Notes under the pieces: generated by a model
Databases searched by the model: none
What the model was told of the DNA's origin: nothing
The model's input: only the letters and a program-made list of their open reading frames with translations
NCBI RefSeq assembly: GCF_031846515.1
Contig: NZ_JAVRHO010000009.1
Location: 62,001 to 126,000, forward strand
DNA: 64,000 nt
Source: Autumnicola lenta
GTDB taxonomy: Bacteria > Bacteroidota > Bacteroidia > Flavobacteriales > Flavobacteriaceae
Reading direction: 5' to 3'
Program-made: the position numbers and the translations under genes
In this document: positions 17,219 through 25,957 of the stretch, piece after piece
How positions within the stretch are numbered: the stretch's first letter is position 1
Layout: the number at the start of each line of letters is the position of its first letter

Positions 17219-18382
17219 TTAATTACTACTTCTCATATTTCGTGCCGAACTTCTCCCGGACGATGAAGAATTTGAACTTTCCCTTCCGGACCTGGTAACA
17301 GTACGTTGTGTAGCTGAACTTCTTCCTGAAGTCGAAGATCTTACAGTCGCACTTCGTTGTGCAGGAGCGCTTTGCCTTACAGAATTGGAACTTCTTGCAG
17401 GAGTCGAATTTCTCCTAATTGTTCTTTCTGAAACTTCAGGCCTTCTTGTGTTGCTAGAAGTTCTGGCTTCGGTTCCTCTGGAACTACTATTACTTTCTAT
17501 TCTGGAAGTAGAAGTTCTTGCTTTTCTCATCTCTTCAATAGCCCTACTTCTGTTTTCCAGGTTTGTACTGGTTCTGCTAATACTTCCTCTTTCGGCTACA
17601 GTGGTTCTTTCTCTTGCAGCGTTGGATCTTCTATTTTCAGCAATATTACTTTCAGTTCTAGTGTTTGAATGACGAATCTCGTTTCGAACATCACGACGCT
17701 CTGTGACCCTTCGACCTTTGTTATAGGAAACCACCGTTTGATTAGGCCTATAGAAATCTTTAGTATAAGAGTTATTTCTGTAATTATTATTGTAATAAGT
17801 TATGTACTGATTATACGTAACCCTTTGTGGTTGATAATAAGCTCTGTAAGGGCTGTTGAACACTATACTGTAATTTGCATGAGGTCTTGTATAAAATGAG
17901 TGCCATGGCCGTTGTACATAATACCTGTTGTAGTTATTTATGTATCCATTGTAATGGGAAATCCTATTAAACCTGTTGTAATGTACCATCAGGTTTCCAA
18001 CCCGGCCTACACGACCGTGATTATTATAGTCAATCAAAACGTTTCCTGCCTGAATAATTCTTCCGTAGTAGTCGTAAAATACCGGAACATTTTCAATTTG
18101 AATTACTGCTCCGTAATCATCATACTGAATGTACGGATCGTAATTAAATCCCCCATTATAACTAATATTCACATTCGGGGACGAAATGTTTACAATATTT
18201 GTTCTCCTAAAGTCAGGATTATAGTAAAAATCAAATTCTCCATTTGGATATACAGCGAACTCAACTCCTCCTTCAACAAAAATAAAAGAGTTGTCGTAAG
18301 CCCGTACCGGCGTAATTCCTGCAGAAGCCGAAACCGACCATCCTGCAAAGAAAATTGCTATAAGAAGGGTAAAGTTTTTCAT
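17219..18382 (-). CDS. Secreted Tyr/Asn-rich protein with Arg/Ser-rich tail, unknown function
   Basis: 387 residues. A signal peptide (1-21, WSVSASA) is followed by a Tyr/Asn/Gly-rich section to about 215 with repeated short motifs (DYNNHGRVGRVGNLMVHYN, VHYNRFNRISHYNGYINNY). The tail, about 220-387, is strongly basic and low complexity, rich in Arg, Ser and Thr. I recognise no domain; such composition could bind an acidic polymer or mature in the envelope, but that is speculation. The gene is preceded by a sigma-54-like promoter (18431-18446) and a small leader hairpin, so it may be under conditional control. Confidence 0.8.
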   Translation of the reverse strand: MKNFTLLIAIFFAGWSVSASAGITPVRAYDNSFIFVEGGVEFAVYPNGEFDFYYNPDFRRTNIVNISSPNVNISYNGGFNYDPYIQYDDYGAVIQIENVPVFYDYYGRIIQAGNVLIDYNNHGRVGRVGNLMVHYNRFNRISHYNGYINNYNRYYVQRPWHSFYTRPHANYSIVFNSPYRAYYQPQRVTYNQYITYYNNNYRNNSYTKDFYRPNQTVVSYNKGRRVTERRDVRNEIRHSNTRTESNIAENRRSNAARERTTVAERGSISRTSTNLENRSRAIEEMRKARTSTSRIESNSSSRGTEARTSSNTRRPEVSERTIRRNSTPARSSNSVRQSAPAQRSATVRSSTSGRSSATQRTVTRSGRESSNSSSSGRSSARNMRSSN

Positions 18383-18430
18383 GATTTCCTTGTTTTAAGT
18401 TAAAGACTTGTGAAGTCTCTATAAATAAAA

Positions 18431-18446
18431 CAAAGTACGTGCCAAA
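18431..18446 (-). promoter_or_regulatory. Sigma-54-like (-24/-12) promoter
   Basis: On the minus strand the site reads TTTGGCACGTACTTTG. It has TGGCACG, four bases, then TTG, against the RpoN consensus TGGCACG-N4-TTGC with only the final C missing. It is 48 bases upstream of the ATG at 18382. Alternatively TACTTTG may be a one-base-short variant of the usual -7 element. Confidence 0.5.
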
Positions 18447-18460
18447 GTGAAAATTGTGCA

Positions 18461-18548
18461 GAGTTTGGAGTTTGTTGTTCGTTGTCTTTTGCATTTAAAT
18501 GCCCATGCTAGTTTAGAACTTCGTGCTTCTAACTTTGTTCTTAGAAGC
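18461..18548. repeat. Heptad array and perfect 8-bp hairpin between genes
   Basis: Five 7-base units in register occupy 18461-18495 (GAGTTTG GAGTTTG TTGTTCG, then two more). A perfect inverted repeat GCTTCTAA (18525-18532)/TTAGAAGC (18541-18548) follows. No gene is seen. Confidence 0.55.
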
Positions 18549-18589
18549 AAAAAAACTCAGTTTATTGTAGTGAGCTGATGCGGTTTTTT
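18549..18589 (-). terminator. Possible terminator of uvrA
   Basis: On the minus strand AAAAAACCGCATCAG is followed by a short loop and CTGAGTTTTTTT, giving an interrupted stem with a T run after it. It begins about 45 bases past the uvrA stop. Confidence 0.45.
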
Positions 18590-18633
18590 CAGTTAGATAC
18601 GTTCAAACTTCCCTTTTTGTACTTCTTATTTTT

Positions 18634-21420
18634 TTAAATTTTCTCCTGTAGGTATTTTGCGGTATAGGATGTTTTGTTCTTTGCAACCTCCTCAGGAGTA
18701 CCTTCAGCAATTAAATATCCACCTTTCTCTCCGCCTTCAAGTCCAAGATCAATGACATGGTCTGCACATTTTACAAGGTCCATATTATGCTCAATAACTA
18801 CTAACGAATGTCCTTTGTCAATTAAAGCATTAAAGGACTGCAGCAATTTCTGAATATCATGAAAGTGTAATCCTGTTGTAGGTTCGTCAAAAATAAAAAG
18901 TGCTTTCTCCTTAGTATTTCCTTTTACCAGGAAAGAAGCGAGTTTGATTCGCTGTGCTTCTCCACCAGAAAGGGTAGAGGAGCTTTGCCCAAGCTGTACA
19001 TAACCAAGCCCCACATCCTGAAGCGGCTTGAGTTTATTTACTATTTTATCCTGATTTTTCTCGCTGAAGAATGCAATAGCATCATCAATGGTCATATTAA
19101 GGACGTCATCAATATTTTTATCTTCAAAATTGACTTCCAGGACTTCTTTTTTAAACCGTTTTCCGTCACAGGCTTCGCATTCCAAATGAACATCGGCCAT
19201 AAACTGCATTTCTATGGTAACTTCGCCTTCTCCCTTACAGGTATCACAGCGGCCTCCATCCACATTAAATGAGAAGTGTTTGGCTTTATAACCTCTTATT
19301 GAAGACAACTTTTGATTCGCGAACAAATTCCGAATATCATCGTAGGCTTTAATGTAAGTTACCGGATTGGAACGGGAAGATCGTCCAATAGGATTCTGAT
19401 CTATGAATTCTACAACTCCAAGATTTGCAAAATTTCCCTTTACTTCGGAAAACTGTCCTGCTTTTTCTCCATAGCCGCCAAGTTGTTTTTGAACAGCAGG
19501 ATAAAGAATCCTCTTTACCAGTGTGCTTTTTCCACTTCCTGAAACGCCTGTAATTGCTGTAAATACTCCCAGTGGAAAAGTGACATCAATATTTTTAAGA
19601 TTATTTTCCCGGGCACCAACAACAGTTATTTGCTGTTTTGACTTTCTTCTTTTCTTCGGAACTTTAATCTCCTTTTCCCCATTAAGATATTGTGCTGTAA
19701 GGGAAGAAGATTTTAAAATTTGCTTTAGAGTCCCTGTGGCAACGACTTCGCCACCGTGCGTTCCGGCTTCGGGTCCAATGTCGATAATCTCATCTGCGGC
19801 ATTCATAATATCTTCATCATGTTCCACGACAATCACGGTATTTCCAATATCCCGAAGACGCTGTAGAACTCCTATCAGCCTTTCCGTATCGCGGGGATGT
19901 AAGCCAATGGAAGGCTCATCAAGTATATACATCGAGCCTACGAGGCTGCTTCCAAGGCTGGTTGCGAGATTGATCCTTTGCGATTCCCCGCCAGATAAAG
20001 TATTAGATTTCCTGTTCAGTGTTAAATAATCTAATCCAACGTTAGAAAGAAACTGAAGTCGGTTCTTGATTTCCGTAAGTAAACGTCGGGCAATTTGTTC
20101 GTCATACTCGTTTAATTCCAGGTCGTTGAAAAACTGCCTTACCTGCTCAAGTGGTTTTTCGACCAGGTCCGTAATATTCAATCCGCCGATTTTTACGTAA
20201 TGAGCTTCCGGTCGTAATCTTTTTCCTTTACAAAGGGAACACCTGGTTTTGCCACGATAGCGGGAAAGCATAACCCTATTCTGAATTTTATATGCTTTGC
20301 TTTCCAAAAACTGAAAGAACTGATTAAGTCCTTCAAAATATTGATTTCCGTTCCAGACAAGCGCTTTTTGTTCTTCAGTTAATTCGAAATAAGGTTTATG
20401 AATTGGAAAATCAAATTTGTGAGAACTATTCACCAGCTGATCTTTATACCAGCTCATGCTGTCACCTCTCCAGGGAAAAATGGCATTTTCATAAACGGAC
20501 AATCCTGTATTAGGAATTACCAGGTCTTCATCAATCCCGATGACATCTCCATAACCTTCACATTTTGGACATGCTCCATAAGGATTATTAAAACTGAAAA
20601 GGTGAACGTTAGGTTCCAAAAAAGTCATTCCGTCCAGCTCAAACTTATTGCTGAAGTGGCGCAGGTTTTTATCTGCAAGGGATTCAATATAAAGCTCACC
20701 TTTTCCTTCAAAAAAAGCTGTTTGTACAGCATCTGCAAGCCTGTTGAAGAAATCCTCTTCATCTTTGGTAATAACACGGTCTACTACCAAAGAAATTTCC
20801 TCCGGCTTTACTTTTTTTAGCTCTGCTTCATCAATCCGTTTAACATCATCACCAATTTTTATCCGGCTGTAGCCCTGCTGTGCGAGAACTTCAATTTTCT
20901 TTTCTAATGACCTTCCTTCTTCAATATGAATAGGGGCGAGGAGTAATAATTTTTCTCCTTCTTTAAAAGATTTGACATAATTGATAACATCGGTAACCGT
21001 ATCTTTTTTCACTTCATTTCCAGAGACAGGAGAATAGGTTTTTCCTATTCGCGCAAAAAGCAATTTCAGGTAATCATAAATTTCAGTTGAAGTTCCAACA
21101 GTAGACCTTGGGTTAGTGGAATTTACTTTTTGCTCAATTGCTATTGCAGGTGCTATGCCTTTTATATAATCCACTTTCGGTTTATTTAACCTCCCCAAAA
21201 ACTGGCGCGCATAGGAAGATAGACTCTCTACATATCGCCGCTGTCCTTCAGCATATAGGGTGTCAAAAGCAAGACTGGATTTTCCTGAACCCGAAAGCCC
21301 TGTAATTACCACTAATTTATTCCGGGGGATTACAACATTTATATTTTTGAGATTGTGCAGTTTTGCACCTTTTATAATAATATTTTGTTTAGGGTTTACC
21401 TTCGCAACATCAATATTCAT
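18634..21420 (-). CDS. uvrA: Excinuclease ABC subunit A
   Basis: 928 residues, near the usual 940. UvrA is the damage-sensing ATPase of nucleotide excision repair. Walker A motifs GLSGSGKSS (41-49) and GVSGSGKST in the second half, two LSGGE(S/A)QRI signatures, and zinc-finger Cys pairs (CPKCEG, CSLCKG, CDTCKG, CEACDG) are all visible. Cytoplasmic. It is transcribed divergently from the ECF sigma gene; a TACCTTTG element lies 26 bases upstream. Nothing is missing or unusual. Confidence 0.98.
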   Translation of the reverse strand: MNIDVAKVNPKQNIIIKGAKLHNLKNINVVIPRNKLVVITGLSGSGKSSLAFDTLYAEGQRRYVESLSSYARQFLGRLNKPKVDYIKGIAPAIAIEQKVNSTNPRSTVGTSTEIYDYLKLLFARIGKTYSPVSGNEVKKDTVTDVINYVKSFKEGEKLLLLAPIHIEEGRSLEKKIEVLAQQGYSRIKIGDDVKRIDEAELKKVKPEEISLVVDRVITKDEEDFFNRLADAVQTAFFEGKGELYIESLADKNLRHFSNKFELDGMTFLEPNVHLFSFNNPYGACPKCEGYGDVIGIDEDLVIPNTGLSVYENAIFPWRGDSMSWYKDQLVNSSHKFDFPIHKPYFELTEEQKALVWNGNQYFEGLNQFFQFLESKAYKIQNRVMLSRYRGKTRCSLCKGKRLRPEAHYVKIGGLNITDLVEKPLEQVRQFFNDLELNEYDEQIARRLLTEIKNRLQFLSNVGLDYLTLNRKSNTLSGGESQRINLATSLGSSLVGSMYILDEPSIGLHPRDTERLIGVLQRLRDIGNTVIVVEHDEDIMNAADEIIDIGPEAGTHGGEVVATGTLKQILKSSSLTAQYLNGEKEIKVPKKRRKSKQQITVVGARENNLKNIDVTFPLGVFTAITGVSGSGKSTLVKRILYPAVQKQLGGYGEKAGQFSEVKGNFANLGVVEFIDQNPIGRSSRSNPVTYIKAYDDIRNLFANQKLSSIRGYKAKHFSFNVDGGRCDTCKGEGEVTIEMQFMADVHLECEACDGKRFKKEVLEVNFEDKNIDDVLNMTIDDAIAFFSEKNQDKIVNKLKPLQDVGLGYVQLGQSSSTLSGGEAQRIKLASFLVKGNTKEKALFIFDEPTTGLHFHDIQKLLQSFNALIDKGHSLVVIEHNMDLVKCADHVIDLGLEGGEKGGYLIAEGTPEEVAKNKTSYTAKYLQEKI

Positions 21421-21445
21421 AGTCTCTTTTTCTAAAGTAAGAATG

Positions 21446-21453
21446 CAAAGGTA
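21446..21453 (-). promoter_or_regulatory. -7 promoter element of uvrA
   Basis: Minus strand TACCTTTG, a TAnnTTTG match, 26 bases before the uvrA ATG. No good -33 element. Confidence 0.5.
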
Positions 21454-21518
21454 CTTAATAACGAGCAGTGTAGAAAGCTGCTGAAATCTTATAAGAATGT
21501 TAAAGAATTATACTTTTA

Positions 21519-21551
21519 TTTGTATTTCTCAATATTATGTTACTATATTTG
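21519..21551 (+). promoter_or_regulatory. Promoter of the ECF sigma gene
   Basis: TTTG (21519-21522), 21 bases, then TATATTTG (21544-21551) match the -33/-7 consensus of Bacteroidota. The leader to the ATG at 21653 would be about 95 bases. Confidence 0.65.
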
Positions 21552-21652
21552 GCATTGTTGAACCTAAATTAGCACTACGCCTATAGCATAACGTTACTTT
21601 TAAAAGAAAATCTAACCTCTGGAACACTTATTCCAGAAAAAAAGTAACTGTT

Positions 21653-22237
21653 ATGAATAACGTACAGATAGACGACGCTTATCTTGTGAGAGAATATATG
21701 CAGGGCAATGAGCAGGCTCTCTCTCAATTAATCAACCGCCACCAGCATCGCATTTATAGTTTTATTTACTCCAAAGTTTTTGATAAAGATATTGCTGAAG
21801 ATGTTTTTCAGGATACCTTTATTAAGGTGATTAATACCCTAAAACGAGGAAAATACAATGAAGAAGGAAAATTTCTTCCGTGGGTAATGCGTATTGCCCA
21901 TAATCTGGTGATTGATCATTTCAGGAAAAATAAAAGAATGCCTAAATTCGACAACAGCGGAGATTTTAATATATTCTCAGTTTTAAGCGATGGGGATCTT
22001 AATGTGGAAACACAAATCATTAAAGACCAGATTGAAAGTGACGTGCAGGAACTTATTAAAGAACTTCCCGAAGACCAGCTTGAAGTATTGACTATGCGAA
22101 TCTATAAAGACATGAGCTTTAAGGAGATTTCCGAACGTACGGGAGTGAGTATTAATACCGCTTTGGGTCGTATGCGATATGCTTTAATCAATTTGCGGAA
22201 GATTATTGAAAAACGTAACATAATTTTAACAAATTAA
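21653..22237 (+). CDS. ECF-type RNA polymerase sigma factor
   Basis: 194 residues with sigma region 2 (about 25-95, DIAEDVFQDTFIKVINTL and FLPWVMRIAHNLVIDHFRK) and region 4 (about 135-185, ELPEDQLEVLTMRIYKDMSFKEISERTG). Such factors redirect RNA polymerase to stress or envelope genes. No anti-sigma with a membrane segment follows; instead a 67-residue protein starts 8 bases downstream. It may therefore be controlled through that small protein or at transcription. Regulon unknown. Confidence 0.93.
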   Translation: MNNVQIDDAYLVREYMQGNEQALSQLINRHQHRIYSFIYSKVFDKDIAEDVFQDTFIKVINTLKRGKYNEEGKFLPWVMRIAHNLVIDHFRKNKRMPKFDNSGDFNIFSVLSDGDLNVETQIIKDQIESDVQELIKELPEDQLEVLTMRIYKDMSFKEISERTGVSINTALGRMRYALINLRKIIEKRNIILTN

Positions 22238-22245
22238 AAGGCAAT

Positions 22246-22449
22246 TTGGAGGAATCGGTTGCGTTATTATTTAGAATTAACGCAAAAGATTTTCAAATGG
22301 GGAAACTTTACTTAAAACACTCTTCGGAAGAAGGAAAATTGAAAAAATTGGCACCAAAGAAAGAGACAATAGCCTTTCTTTTAAATTACTCTAAAGCTTT
22401 AAGTGTGATAGACGGAAAAATGAGGAAGTACGAATTACTTCTGAATTAG
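22246..22449 (+). CDS. Small conserved-looking protein following the sigma gene
   Basis: 67 residues from TTG 22246; an internal ATG at 22297 would give 50. Soluble, basic, with ETIAFLLNYSKALSVIDG near the C-terminus. Tight spacing to the sigma gene and a shared terminator (22460) suggest one transcript. A role as partner or regulator of the sigma factor is a guess. No domain recognised. Confidence 0.65.
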   Translation: MEESVALLFRINAKDFQMGKLYLKHSSEEGKLKKLAPKKETIAFLLNYSKALSVIDGKMRKYELLLN

Positions 22450-22459
22450 GTAGAATTTC

Positions 22460-22494
22460 AAAGACCTGTTTTGAACCAACAGGTCTTTTTTTTT
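22460..22494 (+). terminator. Strong rho-independent terminator
   Basis: AAAGACCTGTT (22460-22470) pairs with AACAGGTCTTT (22478-22488) around a 7-base loop, followed by a long T run. Confidence 0.92.
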
Positions 22495-22553
22495 CTTCAG
22501 AATAGTTGCTTAATGCCGAAAATTGCCATTTCTGAAGTCTCGTTGGAGGCATC

Positions 22554-23213
22554 TTATTTTTTGCCTTTTTTCATATATTCTTTTAATACACTCTTTCTGC
22601 CAATTGTACTGGTGATGGGGTCTTTCTCCATATCCCAGCCTCTTGCGGGAGAAAATTGCCTGCCATACCAAATTATCTGAAGGTGCAGCTTGTTCCACAG
22701 GTCTTTGGGAAACAATCTTTTTGCATCCTTTTCTGTTTGTACCACATTTTTACCATTACTAAAATTCCAGCGATACATGAGGCGGTGAATATGTGTATCT
22801 ACAGGAAACGCCGGAATACCAAATGCCTGCGACATTACCACACTTGCAGTTTTATGTCCTACTGCAGGAAGGGCTTCCAGAGCTTCAAAATCTGCAGGAA
22901 CTTCTCCGTTATATTTTTCCAGAAGAATTTCTGAAAGTCCGTGTATTCCTTTGGACTTCATTGGTGATAGTCCCACGGGTTTAATGATATCTCTTATTTC
23001 TTCTATAGAAAGTTTCACCATCTTTTGTGGAGTATCGGCCACCTGGAAGAGCAGCGGCGTAATTTGATTCACTCTCACATCTGTACTCTGTGCGGAAAGT
23101 AGGACGGCAATAAGTAAAGTATAAGGATCTTTATGGTCTAACGGAATGGGAACTTCAGGATAAATTTCATTTAAAGTACGAATAACGAATTCTACCTTTT
23201 GCTGTTTGTTCAT
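22554..23213 (-). CDS. nth: Endonuclease III lacking the iron-sulfur cluster
   Basis: 219 residues, base-excision DNA glycosylase/AP lyase of the helix-hairpin-helix family. The hairpin LPAVGHKTASVV has the catalytic Lys (121) and FPVDTHIHR the catalytic Asp (139), matching K120 and D138 of the E. coli enzyme. The usual C-terminal C-x6-C-x2-C-x5-C cluster motif is absent: that segment reads GRQFSPARGWDMEKDPITST, and the protein has no cysteine at all. The catalytic core is intact, so it is likely active without the cluster. Convergent with the sigma operon and divergent from the peroxiredoxin gene. Confidence 0.93.
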   Translation of the reverse strand: MNKQQKVEFVIRTLNEIYPEVPIPLDHKDPYTLLIAVLLSAQSTDVRVNQITPLLFQVADTPQKMVKLSIEEIRDIIKPVGLSPMKSKGIHGLSEILLEKYNGEVPADFEALEALPAVGHKTASVVMSQAFGIPAFPVDTHIHRLMYRWNFSNGKNVVQTEKDAKRLFPKDLWNKLHLQIIWYGRQFSPARGWDMEKDPITSTIGRKSVLKEYMKKGKK

Positions 23214-23243
23214 ATTGTGTAATTTTAGGTAAAAATAAGAATT

Positions 23244-23693
23244 ATGACAACATTAGAAGCCGGCGACAAAGCGCCAGATTTTTCAGTAGAAGACCAAAAC
23301 GGAAATACAGTGAGATTATCAGATTTTAAAGGAAAGAAGTTAGTGCTATTTTTCTATCCTAAAGCAAGTACTCCGGGTTGTACTGCAGAAGCCTGCAATT
23401 TAAGGGACAACTGGAAACATTTTGAAAAGAAAGGCTATGCAATTTTAGGGGTGAGCGGCGATTCGAAAAAGCGTCAGCAGAACTTTAAAAATAAATATGA
23501 ATTACCTTTTCCGCTTCTGGCAGATGAAGAAAAAGAAGTTATTAATGCCTACGGTGTCTGGGGTCCAAAGAAATTTATGGGAAAGGAATACGAAGGAATC
23601 CATCGTACTACTTTTATAATTGACGAAAATGGGCAAATTGAAGATGTCATCAAGAAAGTAAAAACGAAGGAGCATGCTGCTCAAATTCTATAG
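23244..23693 (+). CDS. bcp: Thiol peroxidase of the Bcp/PrxQ peroxiredoxin group
   Basis: 149 residues. Peroxidatic Cys46 and resolving Cys51 lie in YPKASTPGCTAEACNLRD, the five-residue spacing typical of PrxQ/Bcp. It reduces hydroperoxides using thioredoxin in the cytoplasm. It begins 30 bases from the divergent nth start, placing two oxidative-damage genes back to back. Confidence 0.95.
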   Translation: MTTLEAGDKAPDFSVEDQNGNTVRLSDFKGKKLVLFFYPKASTPGCTAEACNLRDNWKHFEKKGYAILGVSGDSKKRQQNFKNKYELPFPLLADEEKEVINAYGVWGPKKFMGKEYEGIHRTTFIIDENGQIEDVIKKVKTKEHAAQIL

Positions 23694-23701
23694 TAATAAA
23701 T

Positions 23702-23748
23702 AGTCACTGATGCGCTGAACTTTTTTGGTGTATTGGTGACTCCTTTTT
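23702..23748 (+). terminator. Possible terminator after the peroxiredoxin gene
   Basis: AGTCAC (23702-23707) and GTGACT (23736-23741) are complementary and followed by six T residues. Short stem and long loop make this tentative. Confidence 0.4.
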
Positions 23749-23749
23749 T

Positions 23750-24175
23750 ATTCTAAATTTGGAATTTCAAAAAGATGAATTGGAGGAACCAGGAACCAAG
23801 AATTAAGAATCAAGAAAATTCGCTGAAAGAAAAGAGAAACAGATAGAGATAATAATGAAAAGTTTAAGCTGGTTTGGAAGTTAGTAATGGATGTGAGTTT
23901 TAGGCCGCGATAATTAACATTTCGGAGGATGATTTTTTTTACATCCTTCTCTCTTTTACTCTTTCGCTTTTTTATAAGTTAATAATTGCCATTATAGGGC
24001 GTTGCTTTTTCCTGAAAAAGGAGACAAGAAACAAGAAGCTTTGCTGAACGAGATGAGAAGAGAGAGAAAAGACCTGAAACTTGAAACTTTTTAAGCTGAG
24101 AGAACTATAACTTAGAAACAGACAAAAGTCAACCGTTTTTTAACTACAAACGATAAACAACAAACAGCTATAACC
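23750..24175. repeat. Gene-free region with heptad arrays and an inverted copy of the AATGGCAATT element
   Basis: Seven-base units in register are seen at 23785-23819 (GGAACCA GGAACCA AGAATTA AGAATCA AGAAAAT), near 24075-24095 (CTGAAAC TTGAAAC) and at 24140-24174 (CAAACGA TAAACAA CAAACAG). TAATTGCCATTATAGGGCG near 23980 is a reverse-strand copy of the element found at 10117; its flank resembles the one there (CTTGTTTC and a GAAAAAAG-like run). No coding ORF is credible. Confidence 0.7.
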
Positions 24176-24553
24176 TTACTCTTCACTTCTTTTTACTGAA
24201 AGAACAGTAGCTATATCTTCACAATTTTCTATTTCGAGTTCCAGTTCACCAGAATCGGTTTCTCCGGTTACCATATAAATTTTACAGGTTTCCCTGTCTG
24301 TGTCGCTTTCGCCAAAATCGACATTCCCTTTTTCTAAAATACTTGAAACTACAGCAGTGTCTATGCTGTTATTAGAAAAGAAAGTCAGGGATTCTTCAGA
24401 GAAATTTCTCTCCTTTATTCGAATGTTTTTTAAAACGCGGGCAGTGGGTGAGTAGTCACAGGAAGCTTTTTTGCCTCCGAGGAAAAACATTAAAATGATT
24501 ATTCCCAATACCAAGCCAAAACCATAATAACCTAAACGGTGTGCTAAATTCAT
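24176..24553 (-). CDS. Small membrane-anchored protein (DUF4258-like)
   Basis: 125 residues with one N-terminal transmembrane helix (about 9-27, GFGLVLGIIILMFFLGG) and a mixed soluble domain containing two further Cys residues (ETCKIYMVTG, ENCEDIATV). I recall similar proteins next to flavobacterial alanine dehydrogenase, annotated DUF4258, but the match is from memory. Function unknown. 140 bases downstream of ald on the same strand. Confidence 0.65.
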   Translation of the reverse strand: MNLAHRLGYYGFGLVLGIIILMFFLGGKKASCDYSPTARVLKNIRIKERNFSEESLTFFSNNSIDTAVVSSILEKGNVDFGESDTDRETCKIYMVTGETDSGELELEIENCEDIATVLSVKRSEE

Positions 24554-24693
24554 TTCAAAAAAATATGGGCAAAAGTATTAAACTTCAGTGACAATTTACT
24601 TAAATGTATCAGGTTTAAAGTGAATATAAAGTCTAAAATGATAAGCTTCAGTTGAACATTTTCCGAAAAAATGAATAAGTACAGCAGCTAAAA

Positions 24694-25893
24694 CTAAAAA
24701 ATTAAAAGATTGATATCCCTGTAGGAAAGATCAAACCAGTCTGCTATGGATTTGTTTGTCAAAATTCCGTGGTAAAAATATAGTCCGCTTCGTAGACCTT
24801 TATCAAAACGCAGCGTGTTTTCCAGTCCGCCTTCTTCAGCAATGTGAAGTAAATAAGGCGTAAAAATATTACTTATAGAAAGGGAAGAGGTGCGTGCATA
24901 GCGGGAAGGAATATTAGGCACACAGTAGTGAATTACATTATGTTTTTCGAAAATCGGATTATCGTGAGAAGTAACTTCGCTGGTTTCTACGCAACCACCC
25001 ATATCGATACTCACATCTATAACTACAGCGCCACGCTTCATGGTGGCAATCATGTCTTCAGTAATTAATACCGGTGAACGGTTTTTACCACGAACAGCAC
25101 CTATTAGAACATCACAACGCTTAAGAGCTTTGCTAAGGTTTTTTGGCTGAATCGTCGAGGTGTAAAACGGACGTCCCAGGTTGGATTGAATATTTCTTAA
25201 TTTGGTAAGTGAACTATCAAAAACTTTTACACTCGCACCTAGTCCCAGGGCAGATCGTGTTGCAAATTCCCCTACAGTTCCTGCGCCAAGGATTACAACC
25301 TCTATTGGTGGGACTCCGCTAATATTTCCAAACATGAGTCCGTTTCCGCGGGCATGATTACTCATTATTTCTGAAGCGATAAGGACAGAAGCTGTACCTG
25401 CAATTTCACTCAGCGCCTTTACAATAGGGTAGGAGCCGTCTTCATCCCGAATAAATTCAAAACCGAGAGCGGTGATTCGTTTTGAAGCCAGTTTCTGAAA
25501 ATATTCTTTACACTGGGTTTTCAACTGAAGCGCGGAAATTAACACCGATTGAGGATTAATCATCTCCAATTCATCCATGGAAGGAGGTTCCATTTTTAAA
25601 ATAGTAGAACAGGAAAAGACTTTTTTTGTATCCCTGGTGATTTCAGCACCGGCATCAGAATAGTCTTTATCACTAAACCTCGCCCATTTTCCAGCGCCAG
25701 ATTCTATAAGTACTCTATGCCCGTTGGAGGTAATCGCTGCAACAGCGTCCGGACCCAGGCAAACCCGTTTTTCCTGATATGAAGTTTCTCTGGGGATACC
25801 TATAAAAAGTTCTCCCTTATTCTTGTGAATTTCGAGCATTTCTTCCTGCGGAATAAGTTGCTCTTTTGTAAAAGGCGAAACTTGCTGGGCCAT
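24694..25893 (-). CDS. ald: Alanine dehydrogenase
   Basis: 399 residues of the AlaDH/PNT family. It interconverts L-alanine and pyruvate plus ammonia with NAD. IGIPRETSYQEKRVCLGP is the N-terminal catalytic segment, and VVILGAGTVGEFATRSALGLGA the NAD-binding Rossmann loop. CVPNIPSRYARTSS is typical of the C-terminal part. A transhydrogenase alpha subunit is the main alternative, but no beta partner is nearby. Downstream of porX and tsaE on the same strand. Confidence 0.88.
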   Translation of the reverse strand: MAQQVSPFTKEQLIPQEEMLEIHKNKGELFIGIPRETSYQEKRVCLGPDAVAAITSNGHRVLIESGAGKWARFSDKDYSDAGAEITRDTKKVFSCSTILKMEPPSMDELEMINPQSVLISALQLKTQCKEYFQKLASKRITALGFEFIRDEDGSYPIVKALSEIAGTASVLIASEIMSNHARGNGLMFGNISGVPPIEVVILGAGTVGEFATRSALGLGASVKVFDSSLTKLRNIQSNLGRPFYTSTIQPKNLSKALKRCDVLIGAVRGKNRSPVLITEDMIATMKRGAVVIDVSIDMGGCVETSEVTSHDNPIFEKHNVIHYCVPNIPSRYARTSSLSISNIFTPYLLHIAEEGGLENTLRFDKGLRSGLYFYHGILTNKSIADWFDLSYRDINLLIF

Positions 25894-25957
25894 ACTTATA
25901 GTGTACTAGTATTATTAAGTACGACTAATTTAATAAAATAAATAAGAAGACGATTAA

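Noticed and set aside
17385..17672. Plus-strand Leu/Val/Ser-rich ORF
   Set aside because: It is antisense to the Arg/Ser-rich codons of the minus-strand gene.
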